Part shown: piece by piece, positions 1-7,685 of the stretch | Position numbering within the stretch: position 1 is the stretch's first letter | Layout: every line of letters begins with the position of its first letter | Source of the DNA: Seonamhaeicola sp. | GTDB lineage: Bacteria > Bacteroidota > Bacteroidia > Flavobacteriales > Flavobacteriaceae | DNA: 64,000 bases | Assembly: GCF_028281565.1 (NCBI RefSeq) | Contig: NZ_JANQJQ010000042.1 | Coordinates: 1-64,000, forward strand | Direction: 5' to 3' | The notes under the pieces: generated by a model | What the model saw: only the letters and a program-made list of their open reading frames with translations | What the model was told of the DNA's origin: nothing | Databases searched by the model: none | Made by a program: the position numbers and the translations under genes

Positions 1-895
1 TGATGAAACTTAACCCCGTTAAAACAGCTCCAAAAAGCATAAGTCCTGCTTTTGTGAACGACGTATTCTCTAACCATTTTATAAGTGGCATTTCAAACAC
101 AAAAATGATAAAACCGTTCAAACCTAAAAGGATACCTATTTCAACCTCGCTCAAATAGTGAGCGTCTTTGTAATAAATAGGCATTGTAGAGAAGTATTGT
201 AAAAATACCACTCCGAATAACATCATGGCAAAAAGGAATATAATAAAGGCCTTATCACCGTATGCCGATTTTGGATTTTCGGTTTTTATTTCATCCAATT
301 GTTTGGTAGTTTTTGGATTAAGCACATTAATCAATACCAAAGTGGCAGCGATACAAGTGATACCATCCACCCAAAATAATCCGCTATAGCCCATATTTGC
401 TATTATTAAACCGCCAATAGCAGGCCCTGCAGAGAACCCAAGGTTTATAGCTAATCTTATTAGTGTTACTGAGCGCGTTTTATTTTCCGGTTTGCTATAA
501 GCACTTAAGGCCACAAACATGGCGGGTCTGAACGAATCTGCTACAACCATTACCAAAAATAGACCCAAACAGAATGACTCAAAGGTGTCCAAATACTGTA
601 AAGCAATAAACAGGATACCTGTTCCAAGCAGGCTGTAGACCATGACTTTATAATACCCGATTTGGTCTGTTAACCGGCCACCTAACCATGAACCCACTAC
701 CGAACCTAAACCAAAGGCACTCATTATCCAGCCGACGTCTGTACGAGTGAAACCCAAACTCTTGTTTAAATACAAGGATAAGAATGGAATGACCATGGTA
801 CCCGCTCTGTTAATGAATGTAATAAGTGCCAGCCACCATACTTCTGTTGAAAGTCCTTTAAACGTGTTTACGTAATTGTTCAATAGTGTTTTCAT
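1..895 (-). CDS. MFS transporter, drug-efflux type (3' part beyond window)
   Basis: The reading frame starts at the ATG at 895 and stays open to the left edge, giving about 298 residues, so the C-terminus lies outside the window. The protein is a string of hydrophobic segments separated by short charged loops. It has the MFS signature between TM2 and TM3 (GSWLGGRLTDQIG, about residues 65-77) and a family-typical N-terminal half. The major facilitator superfamily moves small solutes across the inner membrane by proton coupling; this subgroup (MdtH/YceL-like, DHA1) usually exports drugs. The substrate cannot be read from sequence. The gene is preceded by a leader ORF and an intrinsic terminator (961-1070), which suggests induction when translation is disturbed and fits an antibiotic-efflux role. 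MFS assignment is firm; the drug-export role is inferred. Confidence 0.88.
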   Translation of the reverse strand, partial: MKTLLNNYVNTFKGLSTEVWWLALITFINRAGTMVIPFLSLYLNKSLGFTRTDVGWIMSAFGLGSVVGSWLGGRLTDQIGYYKVMVYSLLGTGILFIALQYLDTFESFCLGLFLVMVVADSFRPAMFVALSAYSKPENKTRSVTLIRLAINLGFSAGPAIGGLIIANMGYSGLFWVDGITCIAATLVLINVLNPKTTKQLDEIKTENPKSAYGDKAFIIFLFAMMLFGVVFLQYFSTMPIYYKDAHYLSEVEIGILLGLNGFIIFVFEMPLIKWLENTSFTKAGLMLFGAVLTGLSFI

Positions 896-960
896 GTGTT
901 CTAAAATTCTAAGTCATAAATAAATTGGTTTAATTAAACAGTTGATAATCAACTAAAAAT

Positions 961-990
961 AAAAAGTCCGACTGAGAAGTCGGACTTTTT
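961..990 (-). terminator. Intrinsic terminator / attenuator ahead of the MFS gene
   Basis: A perfect 13-bp inverted repeat (961-973 with 978-990) with a GAGA/TCTC loop. Read on the minus strand the stem ends in TTTTTATTTTTAG, so it is a strong rho-independent terminator. It lies between a 21-codon ORF and the MFS start at 895, the position of an attenuator and not of an end-of-operon terminator. Its 5' arm (987-979) can instead pair with GTCGGGCTT inside the leader ORF (1041-1033): nine pairs, one of them G-U. Confidence 0.8.
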
Positions 991-1004
991 AATATTGTAA
1001 TATT

Positions 1005-1070
1005 TTATATCAATATCACCACAATATATAATAAGCCCGACATGTCCTTTTGGTTAAGGAAGTCATACAT
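1005..1070 (-). CDS. Putative 21-residue leader peptide of the MFS attenuator
   Basis: A short ORF, MYDFLNQKDMSGLLYIVVILI, runs from the ATG at 1070 to a TAA ending at 1005, 15 nt before the terminator hairpin. It begins about 50 nt downstream of a TAGCTTTG box (1131-1124), so it would be the first ORF on the transcript. Codons 10-13 contain the segment complementary to the terminator's 5' arm, so ribosome position on this ORF would decide which hairpin forms. The peptide has no run of one amino acid, which argues against amino-acid attenuation and for sensing of general ribosome stalling. Translation is not proven. Confidence 0.5.
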   Translation of the reverse strand: MYDFLNQKDMSGLLYIVVILI

Positions 1071-1123
1071 TGCTTTTTATAAATCGCGACGATATGTCTC
1101 ATTTTTTGTTTTATTTGAAAGTC

Positions 1124-1131
1124 CAAAGCTA
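1124..1131 (-). promoter_or_regulatory. Bacteroidota -7 promoter element for leader and MFS gene
   Basis: TAGCTTTG on the minus strand matches the Bacteroidota -7 consensus TAnnTTTG exactly. No clear TTTG -33 element is seen 19-21 nt upstream. Predicted start of transcription is near 1118. Confidence 0.5.
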
Positions 1132-1192
1132 TATAAAATATTCTTATGTTGTACATTTGATTTGAAAAAAATTAATTATAAAATTTAAACGC

Positions 1193-1795
1193 GTGAAAAA
1201 TCTATCGTTGTTTTTGTTATTTATTGTCCTGGCTGCCTGTGGACAAAAGAAGGTGCCAATAAAAGGAGATACTGAGTATCAAAGAGAACAAAATGCCAAG
1301 TTTAAAGATGTTACCCAGTCGCCTTTAACGGAAAAAGACAGAAAGCATTTTACCGGTTTGGATTTTTTTAAAGTGGACTCCGCTTATATAGTGACGGCAC
1401 ATTTTAAAAGAACACCTGAAGAGACTCCTTTTAAAATGAAAACCACAACCGATAGACTTCCCGAGTATGTTAAGTATGGTGAATTATCCTTTACGCTTAA
1501 AGACCAAGATCTAAAGTTGGATATTTATCAAAACCTGGATATGATAAAAGACGAAGGCTATGAAGACTACCTCTTTTTACCTTTTTTAGATGAGACCAAT
1601 GGCGAAGAAAGTTATGGTGGAGGACGTTATATTGATACCAGAATTCCTGAAGGTGATACTTTGATCATTAATTTTAATGAAGCCTACAATCCTTACTGTG
1701 CCTATAACAAAAAGTATTCTTGCCCTATTGTGCCCAGACAAAATTATTTAAGGGTTAGGATAGAAGCCGGGGTTAAAGCTTTTAAGAAGGATTGA
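1193..1795 (+). CDS. DUF1684 family lipoprotein
   Basis: A 200-residue protein starting at GTG 1193. The N-terminus is a lipoprotein signal peptide ending in LAAC, so Cys16 would be lipidated and the protein anchored in the periplasm or outer membrane. The rest is one DUF1684 domain. The C-terminal half carries its hallmark blocks: DYLFLPFLDETNGEESYGGG (about 124-143), RYIDTRIPEGD, then FNEAYNPYCAYNKKYSCPIV (about 161-180) with two conserved cysteines. The biochemical function of DUF1684 is unknown. The gene stands alone, convergent with the AraC gene 11 nt downstream. Family assignment is strong, role unknown. Confidence 0.85.
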   Translation: MKNLSLFLLFIVLAACGQKKVPIKGDTEYQREQNAKFKDVTQSPLTEKDRKHFTGLDFFKVDSAYIVTAHFKRTPEETPFKMKTTTDRLPEYVKYGELSFTLKDQDLKLDIYQNLDMIKDEGYEDYLFLPFLDETNGEESYGGGRYIDTRIPEGDTLIINFNEAYNPYCAYNKKYSCPIVPRQNYLRVRIEAGVKAFKKD

Positions 1796-1805
1796 TTTAG
1801 TGAGT

Positions 1806-2720
1806 CTAATTAAACGTCTTTCTAAATTCAATAGGGGACATTTCGGTTTTGTTTTTGAAAAGTTTAGTGAAAGATGTCGGGTGTTCAAAGCCCAGGTCGT
1901 AGGCAATTTCACTTACAGATAAATGGGTTGTAGAAAGCTGCTTCTTTGCTTTTTCAATCAATTTGTTGTGTATATGTTGTTGGGTGCTTTGTCCGGTAAG
2001 CGATTTAAGCATATTGCTGAGGTAGTTAGGCGAAAGGTTCAAATGATCAGCTACCCATGTAACAGTTGGTATGCCCTTGTCTATCAGACTTTCTTCTTTA
2101 AAGTAATTAGTTAAAATAGCCTCTAATTTAGTTACAGTCTGATGATTTGAAATTTTACGGGTAATAAACTGTCTATCATAAAAACGTTCAGCATAATTAA
2201 GGAGCACCTCAATTTGTGAGATCACAATTTTCTGGCTGAACTTATCAATATTAGACTGGTATTCCCGTTGGATATTTTTAAGGATATCTACCATCATTTG
2301 CTCCTCTTTTTCTGAAAGGAAAAGTGCCTCATTGATAGCATATCCAAAAAAACCATACTTGTTTATTTGAGTTGCCAGGTGCGTATTCCACAAAAAATCG
2401 GGATGAATTAACAACAACCAACCTGTAGGCTTGTGTTTAATATTAGGGTTTTCCACCAAACTCATAACCTGATCAGGAGAAATAAACGTCATAACACCTT
2501 CATCAAAATCATATTTCTGTTGGCCATAGAAAAACTTATAAGGAACGTTGCGTTTTAGTCCGATGGTGTAATAATCCTGAACCCATTTTAGATCATCAAG
2601 GTTTGATGTGTACTTGATTTGTGTATAATCTACCAAACTAATTAACGGATGTTCAGGGGATGCTAAATTCGCAAATTTATGATAGTCCCTAATATTTTTA
2701 AAACGCTGTAGTTTTTTCAT
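1806..2720 (-). CDS. AraC-family transcriptional regulator
   Basis: A 304-residue regulator with an N-terminal ligand-sensing region (about 1-190) and a C-terminal AraC/XylS DNA-binding domain (about 195-303). Two helix-turn-helix units are visible: VADHLNLSPNYLSNMLKSLT, and SVSEIAYDLGFEHPTSFTKL followed by FKNKTEMSPIEFRKTF, the usual AraC signature. It lies 48 nt downstream of the SDR gene on the same strand and is probably co-transcribed with it. A pair of 21-bp-spaced direct repeats upstream of the SDR gene (3582-3613) is a likely binding site, so it probably controls its own operon. The inducer is unknown. Confidence 0.9.
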   Translation of the reverse strand: MKKLQRFKNIRDYHKFANLASPEHPLISLVDYTQIKYTSNLDDLKWVQDYYTIGLKRNVPYKFFYGQQKYDFDEGVMTFISPDQVMSLVENPNIKHKPTGWLLLIHPDFLWNTHLATQINKYGFFGYAINEALFLSEKEEQMMVDILKNIQREYQSNIDKFSQKIVISQIEVLLNYAERFYDRQFITRKISNHQTVTKLEAILTNYFKEESLIDKGIPTVTWVADHLNLSPNYLSNMLKSLTGQSTQQHIHNKLIEKAKKQLSTTHLSVSEIAYDLGFEHPTSFTKLFKNKTEMSPIEFRKTFN

Positions 2721-2768
2721 CAGTATAAAATTAAGAATAAGAATATAGTAAACCCAATTCTTAGTACG

Positions 2769-3524
2769 TTAAACCAACATCCCTCCTGAAACTTCTATGC
2801 GTTGTCCATTTATCCAACCGGCTTTTTCCGAGCACAAAAAAGCCACAATACCTCCAATGTCTTCTGCTTCACCTACGCGTCCCAATGCTGTGATGCCGGC
2901 TATCACGGCTGCTTTTTCTTTATCACGATTAGCCCCGCCGGCAAAGTCGGTAGCAATAGCACCGGGCGCAATGGTATTGGCTGTAATTTTACGTGTGCCC
3001 AGTTCTTTAGCTAAATAACGTGTAAAAGCTTCTATACCGGCTTTCATAATAGCATAAGCAGACATACCCGGTAAACTAAAACGGGCTAATCCACTGGATA
3101 TATTAATAATTCTACCTGAATCATTTAGATAGGGCAATGCCGCTTGTGTTAAGAAATACACACTTTTTAAGTGTATATTCATCATGTTGTTGAATTGATC
3201 TTCAGTGGTGTCAGAAATAAGATTAAAAGTTCCGGTACCGGCATTATTGATCAAATAATCAAAGTTAGGGGAACCGTTTTTTTCTGTTAAATATTTGGTG
3301 GCTTTAGCAATAAATTCTTGTCCGCTATTAAAATCAGTAGCATCAAAAGGAAAAGCAATGGCATTTTGACCAAGGTTTTCTATTTCTGCTACAACTTCGT
3401 TTGCTTGTGTTACATTAGTATGGTATGAAAAGATAATATTTACGCCATCTTTAGCAAGATTAAGTGCCATATCTTTTCCTAAACCACGACTTGCTCCTGT
3501 AATAATTGCTGTTTTTTGACTCAT
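2769..3524 (-). CDS. SDR-family NAD(P)-dependent oxidoreductase
   Basis: A 251-residue classical short-chain dehydrogenase/reductase. The cofactor motif TGASRGLG is at residues 9-16, the structural NNAG near 92-95, a catalytic serine in NISSG and the YxxxK pair in SAYAIMKAG. The C-terminal GQRIEVSGGM block resembles FabG-type 3-oxoacyl reductases, but FabG itself is normally in a fatty-acid cluster, so this is more likely a stand-alone carbonyl reductase. It is the first gene of a two-gene operon with an AraC regulator, suggesting inducible detoxification or catabolism of a carbonyl substrate. Class is certain; substrate is unknown. Confidence 0.9.
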   Translation of the reverse strand: MSQKTAIITGASRGLGKDMALNLAKDGVNIIFSYHTNVTQANEVVAEIENLGQNAIAFPFDATDFNSGQEFIAKATKYLTEKNGSPNFDYLINNAGTGTFNLISDTTEDQFNNMMNIHLKSVYFLTQAALPYLNDSGRIINISSGLARFSLPGMSAYAIMKAGIEAFTRYLAKELGTRKITANTIAPGAIATDFAGGANRDKEKAAVIAGITALGRVGEAEDIGGIVAFLCSEKAGWINGQRIEVSGGMLV

Positions 3525-3549
3525 GACTGTATTGTTTTGATTTACAATA

Positions 3550-3557
3550 CAAAGTTG
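3550..3557 (-). promoter_or_regulatory. Candidate -7 box of the SDR-araC operon
   Basis: CAACTTTG on the minus strand is one mismatch from TAnnTTTG. It lies 26 nt upstream of the SDR start codon and about 32 nt downstream of the proximal operator repeat, a sensible position for an activated promoter with a weak core. Confidence 0.4.
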
Positions 3558-3581
3558 AGCTAAAACAGTAGCATATATTTT

Positions 3582-3613
3582 TCCAAATCTACGTTTGTCT
3601 TGTCCAAATCTAC
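3582..3613 (-). promoter_or_regulatory. Direct-repeat operator, probable AraC-family binding site
   Basis: Two direct copies of GTAGATTTGGA (3613-3603 and 3592-3582 on the minus strand) start exactly 21 bp apart, two turns of B-DNA. This is the arrangement bound by AraC/XylS monomers. It lies just upstream of the candidate -7 box of the SDR gene, whose operon encodes an AraC regulator. The distal copy overlaps the stop codon of the fluoride-channel gene. Confidence 0.5.
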
Positions 3614-3975
3614 TTCACCAAAAACATCCCTAAAAAAACAGCTAAAAATCCTATGATAAAACTAGCTATTGTATAAACTGCAAAACTCGTAAAATCACCG
3701 GCTTTTAAGAACACATGGTTTTCATAAGCAAAGGTGGAGAAGGTTGTAAAGCCACCACAAAACCCGGTTGCCAATAATAAGATTTGGCTTTGACTTAACG
3801 AATTGTTTTTAGCCGCAAAACCCAGAATAACACCAATGAGTAAACTTCCTAAAATATTAGCCGCAAAGGTGCCGTACGGGATCCCCGTTTCCGTACTGTT
3901 TAAATATTTGCCAATGATATAGCGCAGTACACTACCAAAACCACCACCAATAAAGACCAAAAAAAATTGTTTCAT
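3610..3975 (-). CDS. crcB: Fluoride-specific ion channel CrcB/FluC
   Basis: About 121 residues from ATG 3975, in the usual 110-130 range. An upstream in-frame ATG at 4005 would add ten polar residues before the first TM and is unlikely. Family motifs are all present: GGGFGSVLRYIIGKYL in TM1, YGTFAANILGSLLIG in TM2, and GFCGGFTTFSTFAYEN in TM3 with the phenylalanine/threonine track of the fluoride pore. There are four TM helices, and the protein works as an antiparallel dimer that lets fluoride leave the cytoplasm. No fluoride riboswitch was recognised upstream; instead a palindromic repeat lies at 4001-4067. Confidence 0.92.
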   Translation of the reverse strand: MKQFFLVFIGGGFGSVLRYIIGKYLNSTETGIPYGTFAANILGSLLIGVILGFAAKNNSLSQSQILLLATGFCGGFTTFSTFAYENHVFLKAGDFTSFAVYTIASFIIGFLAVFLGMFLVK

Positions 3976-4000
3976 ATCTATACAACTATTAAAAATGGTT

Positions 4001-4067
4001 GTCATGCTGAACTTGCTTCAGCATCTTATAACACATAATGAGACACTGAAACGAGTTCGGGGTAACA
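4001..4067. repeat. REP-like palindromes upstream of crcB
   Basis: GTCATGCTGAACTTGCTTCAGCATCT contains the inverted repeat TGCTGAA/TTCAGCA (4005-4011 and 4017-4023). A more degenerate second unit with ACTGAAACGAGTTC follows at 4042-4067. It belongs to the window-wide palindrome family with outer TGTCAT and ATCT. Confidence 0.65.
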
Positions 4068-4102
4068 TTAAATTAATTGTTGCAATATATTGAATATTCA
4101 AA

Positions 4103-5122
4103 TTACTTTAGGGGAATATAAATTTCGGTAACCCAATCGGCAGGATTTGGAAAGTTTCCGGGGTCATTGGTGTAAATCTCAAAAGGTTTTATATCAGATG
4201 GTTCCAAATTGTTCTCTGCTATATGTTTCTTGGTAGCTTCCCAGGCTTTTGGCAAGTTAGTGTAATTACCTTTTAAGGTAGTTTTTAACACTTTGGTTTT
4301 GGGAATATAGCCGCATAAAACTTCACTATCACCTTTAACAGTAACTTTATCTTTAATAGGTATGGCATTACTCATAATGACATTATTGTCCTGAGCATTC
4401 ATATCTTCATAAATGGTAAAGGGCATCCCATTGGAATTAATATTGTTTTGTGCCATATAACTCATAATTTCGCCATACTGTTTTGCCATGATCTGGCTAA
4501 TGTTAGCTCCGGTTGCCGAGGTTGTTTTATACATATAAAATCCACCGCCATATTCGGTAATACCATCAACATTAATAGTAAAAGCTTTTAGCCTAAGGGA
4601 TACAATGCTATCTAATTTTTCTAAACTACGCTCGTAATGTGGACCAATTTGTTTATCCATGCCACCGGAAAAAGTTGCAAAAGCTTTAAAACCGAAAGGC
4701 AAATCTTTTCCTGAGATGGTCCAGGTAACATCCGTAGCGCCGTTATCAGTTGGTTTAAATACCCACGAAATATCAGATTTAGGGAATTCTGCAAACTGCA
4801 TTTCCTGCTGTATAGACGTATTTGGTACCGCTTCAATAGTAGTCATGGTACCAATCCCGTCTTTGTCTTCCCATGAATAAGAACCACCAACGCCCCTGGT
4901 TTTATCGGCTAATGTAATTTTCATATCAGGATCGGTTTCAACCCAGGACGACCAGCTTTCCCAATTTTTAAAATCTATCACGTTGGAATAAATAATGGGC
5001 GCAGGAACTTTTATAGTTCGGGTTCTGCTAACTTCAAAGGAATTTGGCTGTACGGCAATATAAATAGCTGTTCCAATAATGGCAATAAGTAACAGGAATA
5101 AGATGTATTTAAAGGCTTTCAT
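4103..5122 (-). CDS. SRPBCC plus GyrI-like effector-binding domain protein
   Basis: A 339-residue protein with one N-terminal membrane helix (about residues 5-24), a START/Bet v1-type SRPBCC ligand-binding domain (about 30-180, with the typical ENWESWSSW-like block early on) and a C-terminal GyrI-like AraC effector-binding domain (about 185-339). This three-part architecture is common in Bacteroidota and its role is unknown; the two domains each form a small-molecule pocket, so binding or sensing a hydrophobic ligand at the membrane is plausible. It is transcribed alone, divergent from the peptidase gene at 5310. Confidence 0.8.
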   Translation of the reverse strand: MKAFKYILFLLLIAIIGTAIYIAVQPNSFEVSRTRTIKVPAPIIYSNVIDFKNWESWSSWVETDPDMKITLADKTRGVGGSYSWEDKDGIGTMTTIEAVPNTSIQQEMQFAEFPKSDISWVFKPTDNGATDVTWTISGKDLPFGFKAFATFSGGMDKQIGPHYERSLEKLDSIVSLRLKAFTINVDGITEYGGGFYMYKTTSATGANISQIMAKQYGEIMSYMAQNNINSNGMPFTIYEDMNAQDNNVIMSNAIPIKDKVTVKGDSEVLCGYIPKTKVLKTTLKGNYTNLPKAWEATKKHIAENNLEPSDIKPFEIYTNDPGNFPNPADWVTEIYIPLK

Positions 5123-5309
5123 TTAGGTGCTGTTTGATGATTCAATAAATCAAAGATAATCATTTTTCATTTCGGTTAATAAATTATTACATTTGCTAAT
5201 CTTTAAATTAAGATTTTATATAAAAATGAGTTATATCATTTTAAATAATAATTAAAATCTGGTATTTAGTAGATTATTAAAAGAATTTCGAAACAAATAA
5301 ACTTTCAAA

Positions 5310-7349
5310 ATGAAACTAAAATTTATACTGAATGTAGCTTTAATTGCTCTTTTTTTATTCGGATGTGTAGATGGTAAATCTGAAAAAACAAATGAAACTT
5401 CCGAAGTAAATGACACTGAAAAGTTTGATTATAATGTTGAACAATTTGCCGATTTGAAAATTTTAAGGTATCAAATCCCGGGATGGGAGCAATTGACCTT
5501 AAAAGAGCAAAAGTTAGTGTATTATTTAACTCAGGCAGGATTGTCAGGCCGTGACATTATGTGGGATCAAAATTACCGTCATAATTTAACTATTAGAAAA
5601 GCACTTGAAAATGTTTATACTGCTTATAAAGGAGATAAAGCCTCTGATGATTGGAAAGCTTTTGAGGTGTACTTAAAACGTGTGTGGTTTAGCAACGGGA
5701 TTCATCATCATTATTCCAATGATAAATTAAAACCGGGCTTTTCTTCTGATTATTTAAAGCAATTATTGGCCGATACCAATACGGTTTTAGAGGGAGATGC
5801 CTTTGAGGTTATTTTTAATGAGGCGGATGCTAAAAAGGTAAATCAGGGAAAAGGCATAGATAATGTAGCACTTTCTGCGGTAAACTTTTACGGGCCTAAT
5901 GTTACCAATGCCGATGTTGAAGGTTTTTATAAAACAAAAATGTCACCAGACCCGGAAAAACCTTTGTCGTTTGGATTGAACTCACAGTTAGTTAAAGAAA
6001 ATGGCGTGGTCAAAGAACGCGTTTATAAGTCCGGTGGACTTTACGGCAGTGCTATTGATGAGATTGTTAAATGGTTGGAACTTGCCAAAGGTGTTGCAGA
6101 AAATGAAGCCCAGGGTCATGCCCTTGGATTATTAATTGAATATTATAAAACAGGCGATTTGCAAACCTGGGATGATTATAATGTAGCATGGACCAATGCT
6201 ACCGAAGGCAATATTGATTATATCAACAGTTTTATAGAGGTATATAATGATCCCTTGGGTTATAGAGGTTCTTATGAGAACATTGTGCAGATAAACGATT
6301 TTGATATGTCTCAAAAAATGAAGGTATTGTCAGATAACGCACAGTATTTTGAAGATAATTCGTCTATCATGGATGCGCACAAAAAGGCCAATGTGGTCGG
6401 GGTGACTTATAAGGTGGTAAATGTGGCGGGAGAAGCCGGTGATGCGTCACCAAGTACACCTATAGGTGTTAATTTGCCAAATGCCAATTGGATCAGAGCC
6501 GCAGTAGGAAGTAAGTCGGTTTCTTTAGGAAACATTATTCATGCTTATAATAATTCTACAAGCTCGGGACGTTTAAAAGAGTTTGTTCATGATGAGGAAG
6601 AATATGAATTAGAAGAAACGTACGGACAATTAGCGGATAAGCTTCATACCGCATTGCATGAGGTTATTGGACATGCATCAGGTAAGTTAAATCCGGGAGT
6701 AGGAGAAACTAAAGAAACACTTAAAAATTATGCTTCTACCTTGGAAGAAGGTCGCGCGGACTTGGTCGCTTTATATTACTTATACGATTCAAAGCTTCAG
6801 GAACTAGGTTTGGTTGAAGATTGGAAAGCGGTTGGAAAAGCTGCTTATGATGGTTATATAAGAAACGGATTGATGATGCAGCTAATTCGCCTTAATTTAG
6901 GTGATGATGTTGAAGAGGCCCATATGCGAAACAGACAATGGGTAAGTGCCTGGGTTTATGAAAAAGGCAAGGAAGATAATGTTATTGAAAAGGTTACTAA
7001 AGATGGAAAAACCTATTTCAATATTAATGATTATGAAAAACTTCGTGGACTGTTTGGCGATTTATTGCGTGAAACACAACGTATAAAATCTGAAGGAGAT
7101 TATACGGCTGTTGAAGCTTTAGTGGAAGGTTATGGTGTTAAAGTAGATCAGGCCATTCATGCCGAAGTTTTAGAGCGTAACAAACAATTTACGTCGGCAC
7201 CTTATTCCGGATTTGTAAATCCCGTTTTGATGGCTGAAAAAAATGAAGCAGGAGAAATAATGGCTATAAAGGTGACACAGCCTGAAACATTTGCGGGACA
7301 AATGCTGGATTACAGTAGAGATTATAACTTTTTACCGGAGGTAAATTAA
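5310..7349 (+). CDS. Dipeptidyl peptidase III family (M49) lipoprotein
   Basis: A 679-residue metallopeptidase with a lipoprotein signal peptide (lipobox LFGC, Cys19). The zinc site is ALHEVIGHASG (HEVIGH at about 450-455), a variant of the M49 HExxxH motif, followed by TLEEGRADLVALYYL (about 475-489) with the second glutamate that completes the metal site. M49 enzymes remove dipeptides from the N-terminus of short peptides. Automatic pipelines often label this flavobacterial family dihydrofolate reductase, which has no support in this sequence. Lipidation suggests work at the cell envelope on imported peptides. It is monocistronic and ends in a strong terminator at 7373. Confidence 0.9.
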   Translation: MKLKFILNVALIALFLFGCVDGKSEKTNETSEVNDTEKFDYNVEQFADLKILRYQIPGWEQLTLKEQKLVYYLTQAGLSGRDIMWDQNYRHNLTIRKALENVYTAYKGDKASDDWKAFEVYLKRVWFSNGIHHHYSNDKLKPGFSSDYLKQLLADTNTVLEGDAFEVIFNEADAKKVNQGKGIDNVALSAVNFYGPNVTNADVEGFYKTKMSPDPEKPLSFGLNSQLVKENGVVKERVYKSGGLYGSAIDEIVKWLELAKGVAENEAQGHALGLLIEYYKTGDLQTWDDYNVAWTNATEGNIDYINSFIEVYNDPLGYRGSYENIVQINDFDMSQKMKVLSDNAQYFEDNSSIMDAHKKANVVGVTYKVVNVAGEAGDASPSTPIGVNLPNANWIRAAVGSKSVSLGNIIHAYNNSTSSGRLKEFVHDEEEYELEETYGQLADKLHTALHEVIGHASGKLNPGVGETKETLKNYASTLEEGRADLVALYYLYDSKLQELGLVEDWKAVGKAAYDGYIRNGLMMQLIRLNLGDDVEEAHMRNRQWVSAWVYEKGKEDNVIEKVTKDGKTYFNINDYEKLRGLFGDLLRETQRIKSEGDYTAVEALVEGYGVKVDQAIHAEVLERNKQFTSAPYSGFVNPVLMAEKNEAGEIMAIKVTQPETFAGQMLDYSRDYNFLPEVN

Positions 7350-7372
7350 ACGATTAAATACGTTTTAAAAAG

Positions 7373-7402
7373 CAGAATCTTGTTTCAAGGTTCTGTTTTT
7401 TT
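7373..7402 (+). terminator. Intrinsic terminator of the M49 peptidase gene
   Basis: Inverted repeat CAGAATCTTG / CAAGGTTCTG (7373-7382, 7386-7395) with one G-U pair and a run of seven T. The rest of the 336-nt gap to 7685 has only a second hairpin at 7632-7660 and nothing gene-like. Confidence 0.8.
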
Positions 7403-7631
7403 ATTTACACTAAATACTAACAATAATAGGTTAATCACTAGAAGAATGGAGATAATTAAAAGTGTTTTCATTTTAATTGGGTTCGTTACTAAATAGATAC
7501 CAGGGTCAAAAAAAGGTTGCGTTAAACAGGTGCTTTTATTTATATAACAGTTATTAACAATTTTTTCCCAGTGAGCTAACCTGTTTTTTTGAAGGTATAA
7601 AAATATAAAAGGGCGATATTAAAAAATTATG

Positions 7632-7660
7632 GAAACCCCTTAGAATTTCTAAGGGGTTTC
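7632..7660 (-). terminator. Hairpin terminator downstream of the barrel protein gene
   Basis: A 14-bp perfect inverted repeat, GAAACCCCTTAGAA with its complement, lies 25 nt beyond the stop codon of the minus-strand gene at 7686. On that strand it is followed by CCATAATTTTTT, an imperfect T tract, so it probably ends that transcript. Confidence 0.6.
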
Positions 7661-7685
7661 AATCTAATTCCATTGTTGAATGTTT

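Noticed and set aside
3976-4100. Fluoride riboswitch upstream of crcB
   Set aside because: No conserved fluoride-aptamer pseudoknot sequence was seen; the region holds REP-like palindromes.
5223-5242. Short palindrome AAAATGA-TCATTTT before the M49 gene
   Set aside because: Seven-bp arms in very AT-rich DNA are expected by chance; no second copy was found.
5310-7349. Possible dihydrofolate reductase annotation
   Set aside because: The protein has the M49 zinc-peptidase motifs HEVIGH and EEGRAD and no DHFR fold; the label is a known database error.
7446-7496. 16-codon ORF in the gap after the peptidase gene
   Set aside because: No promoter, hairpin or conservation signal supports it, unlike the trp and MFS leaders.
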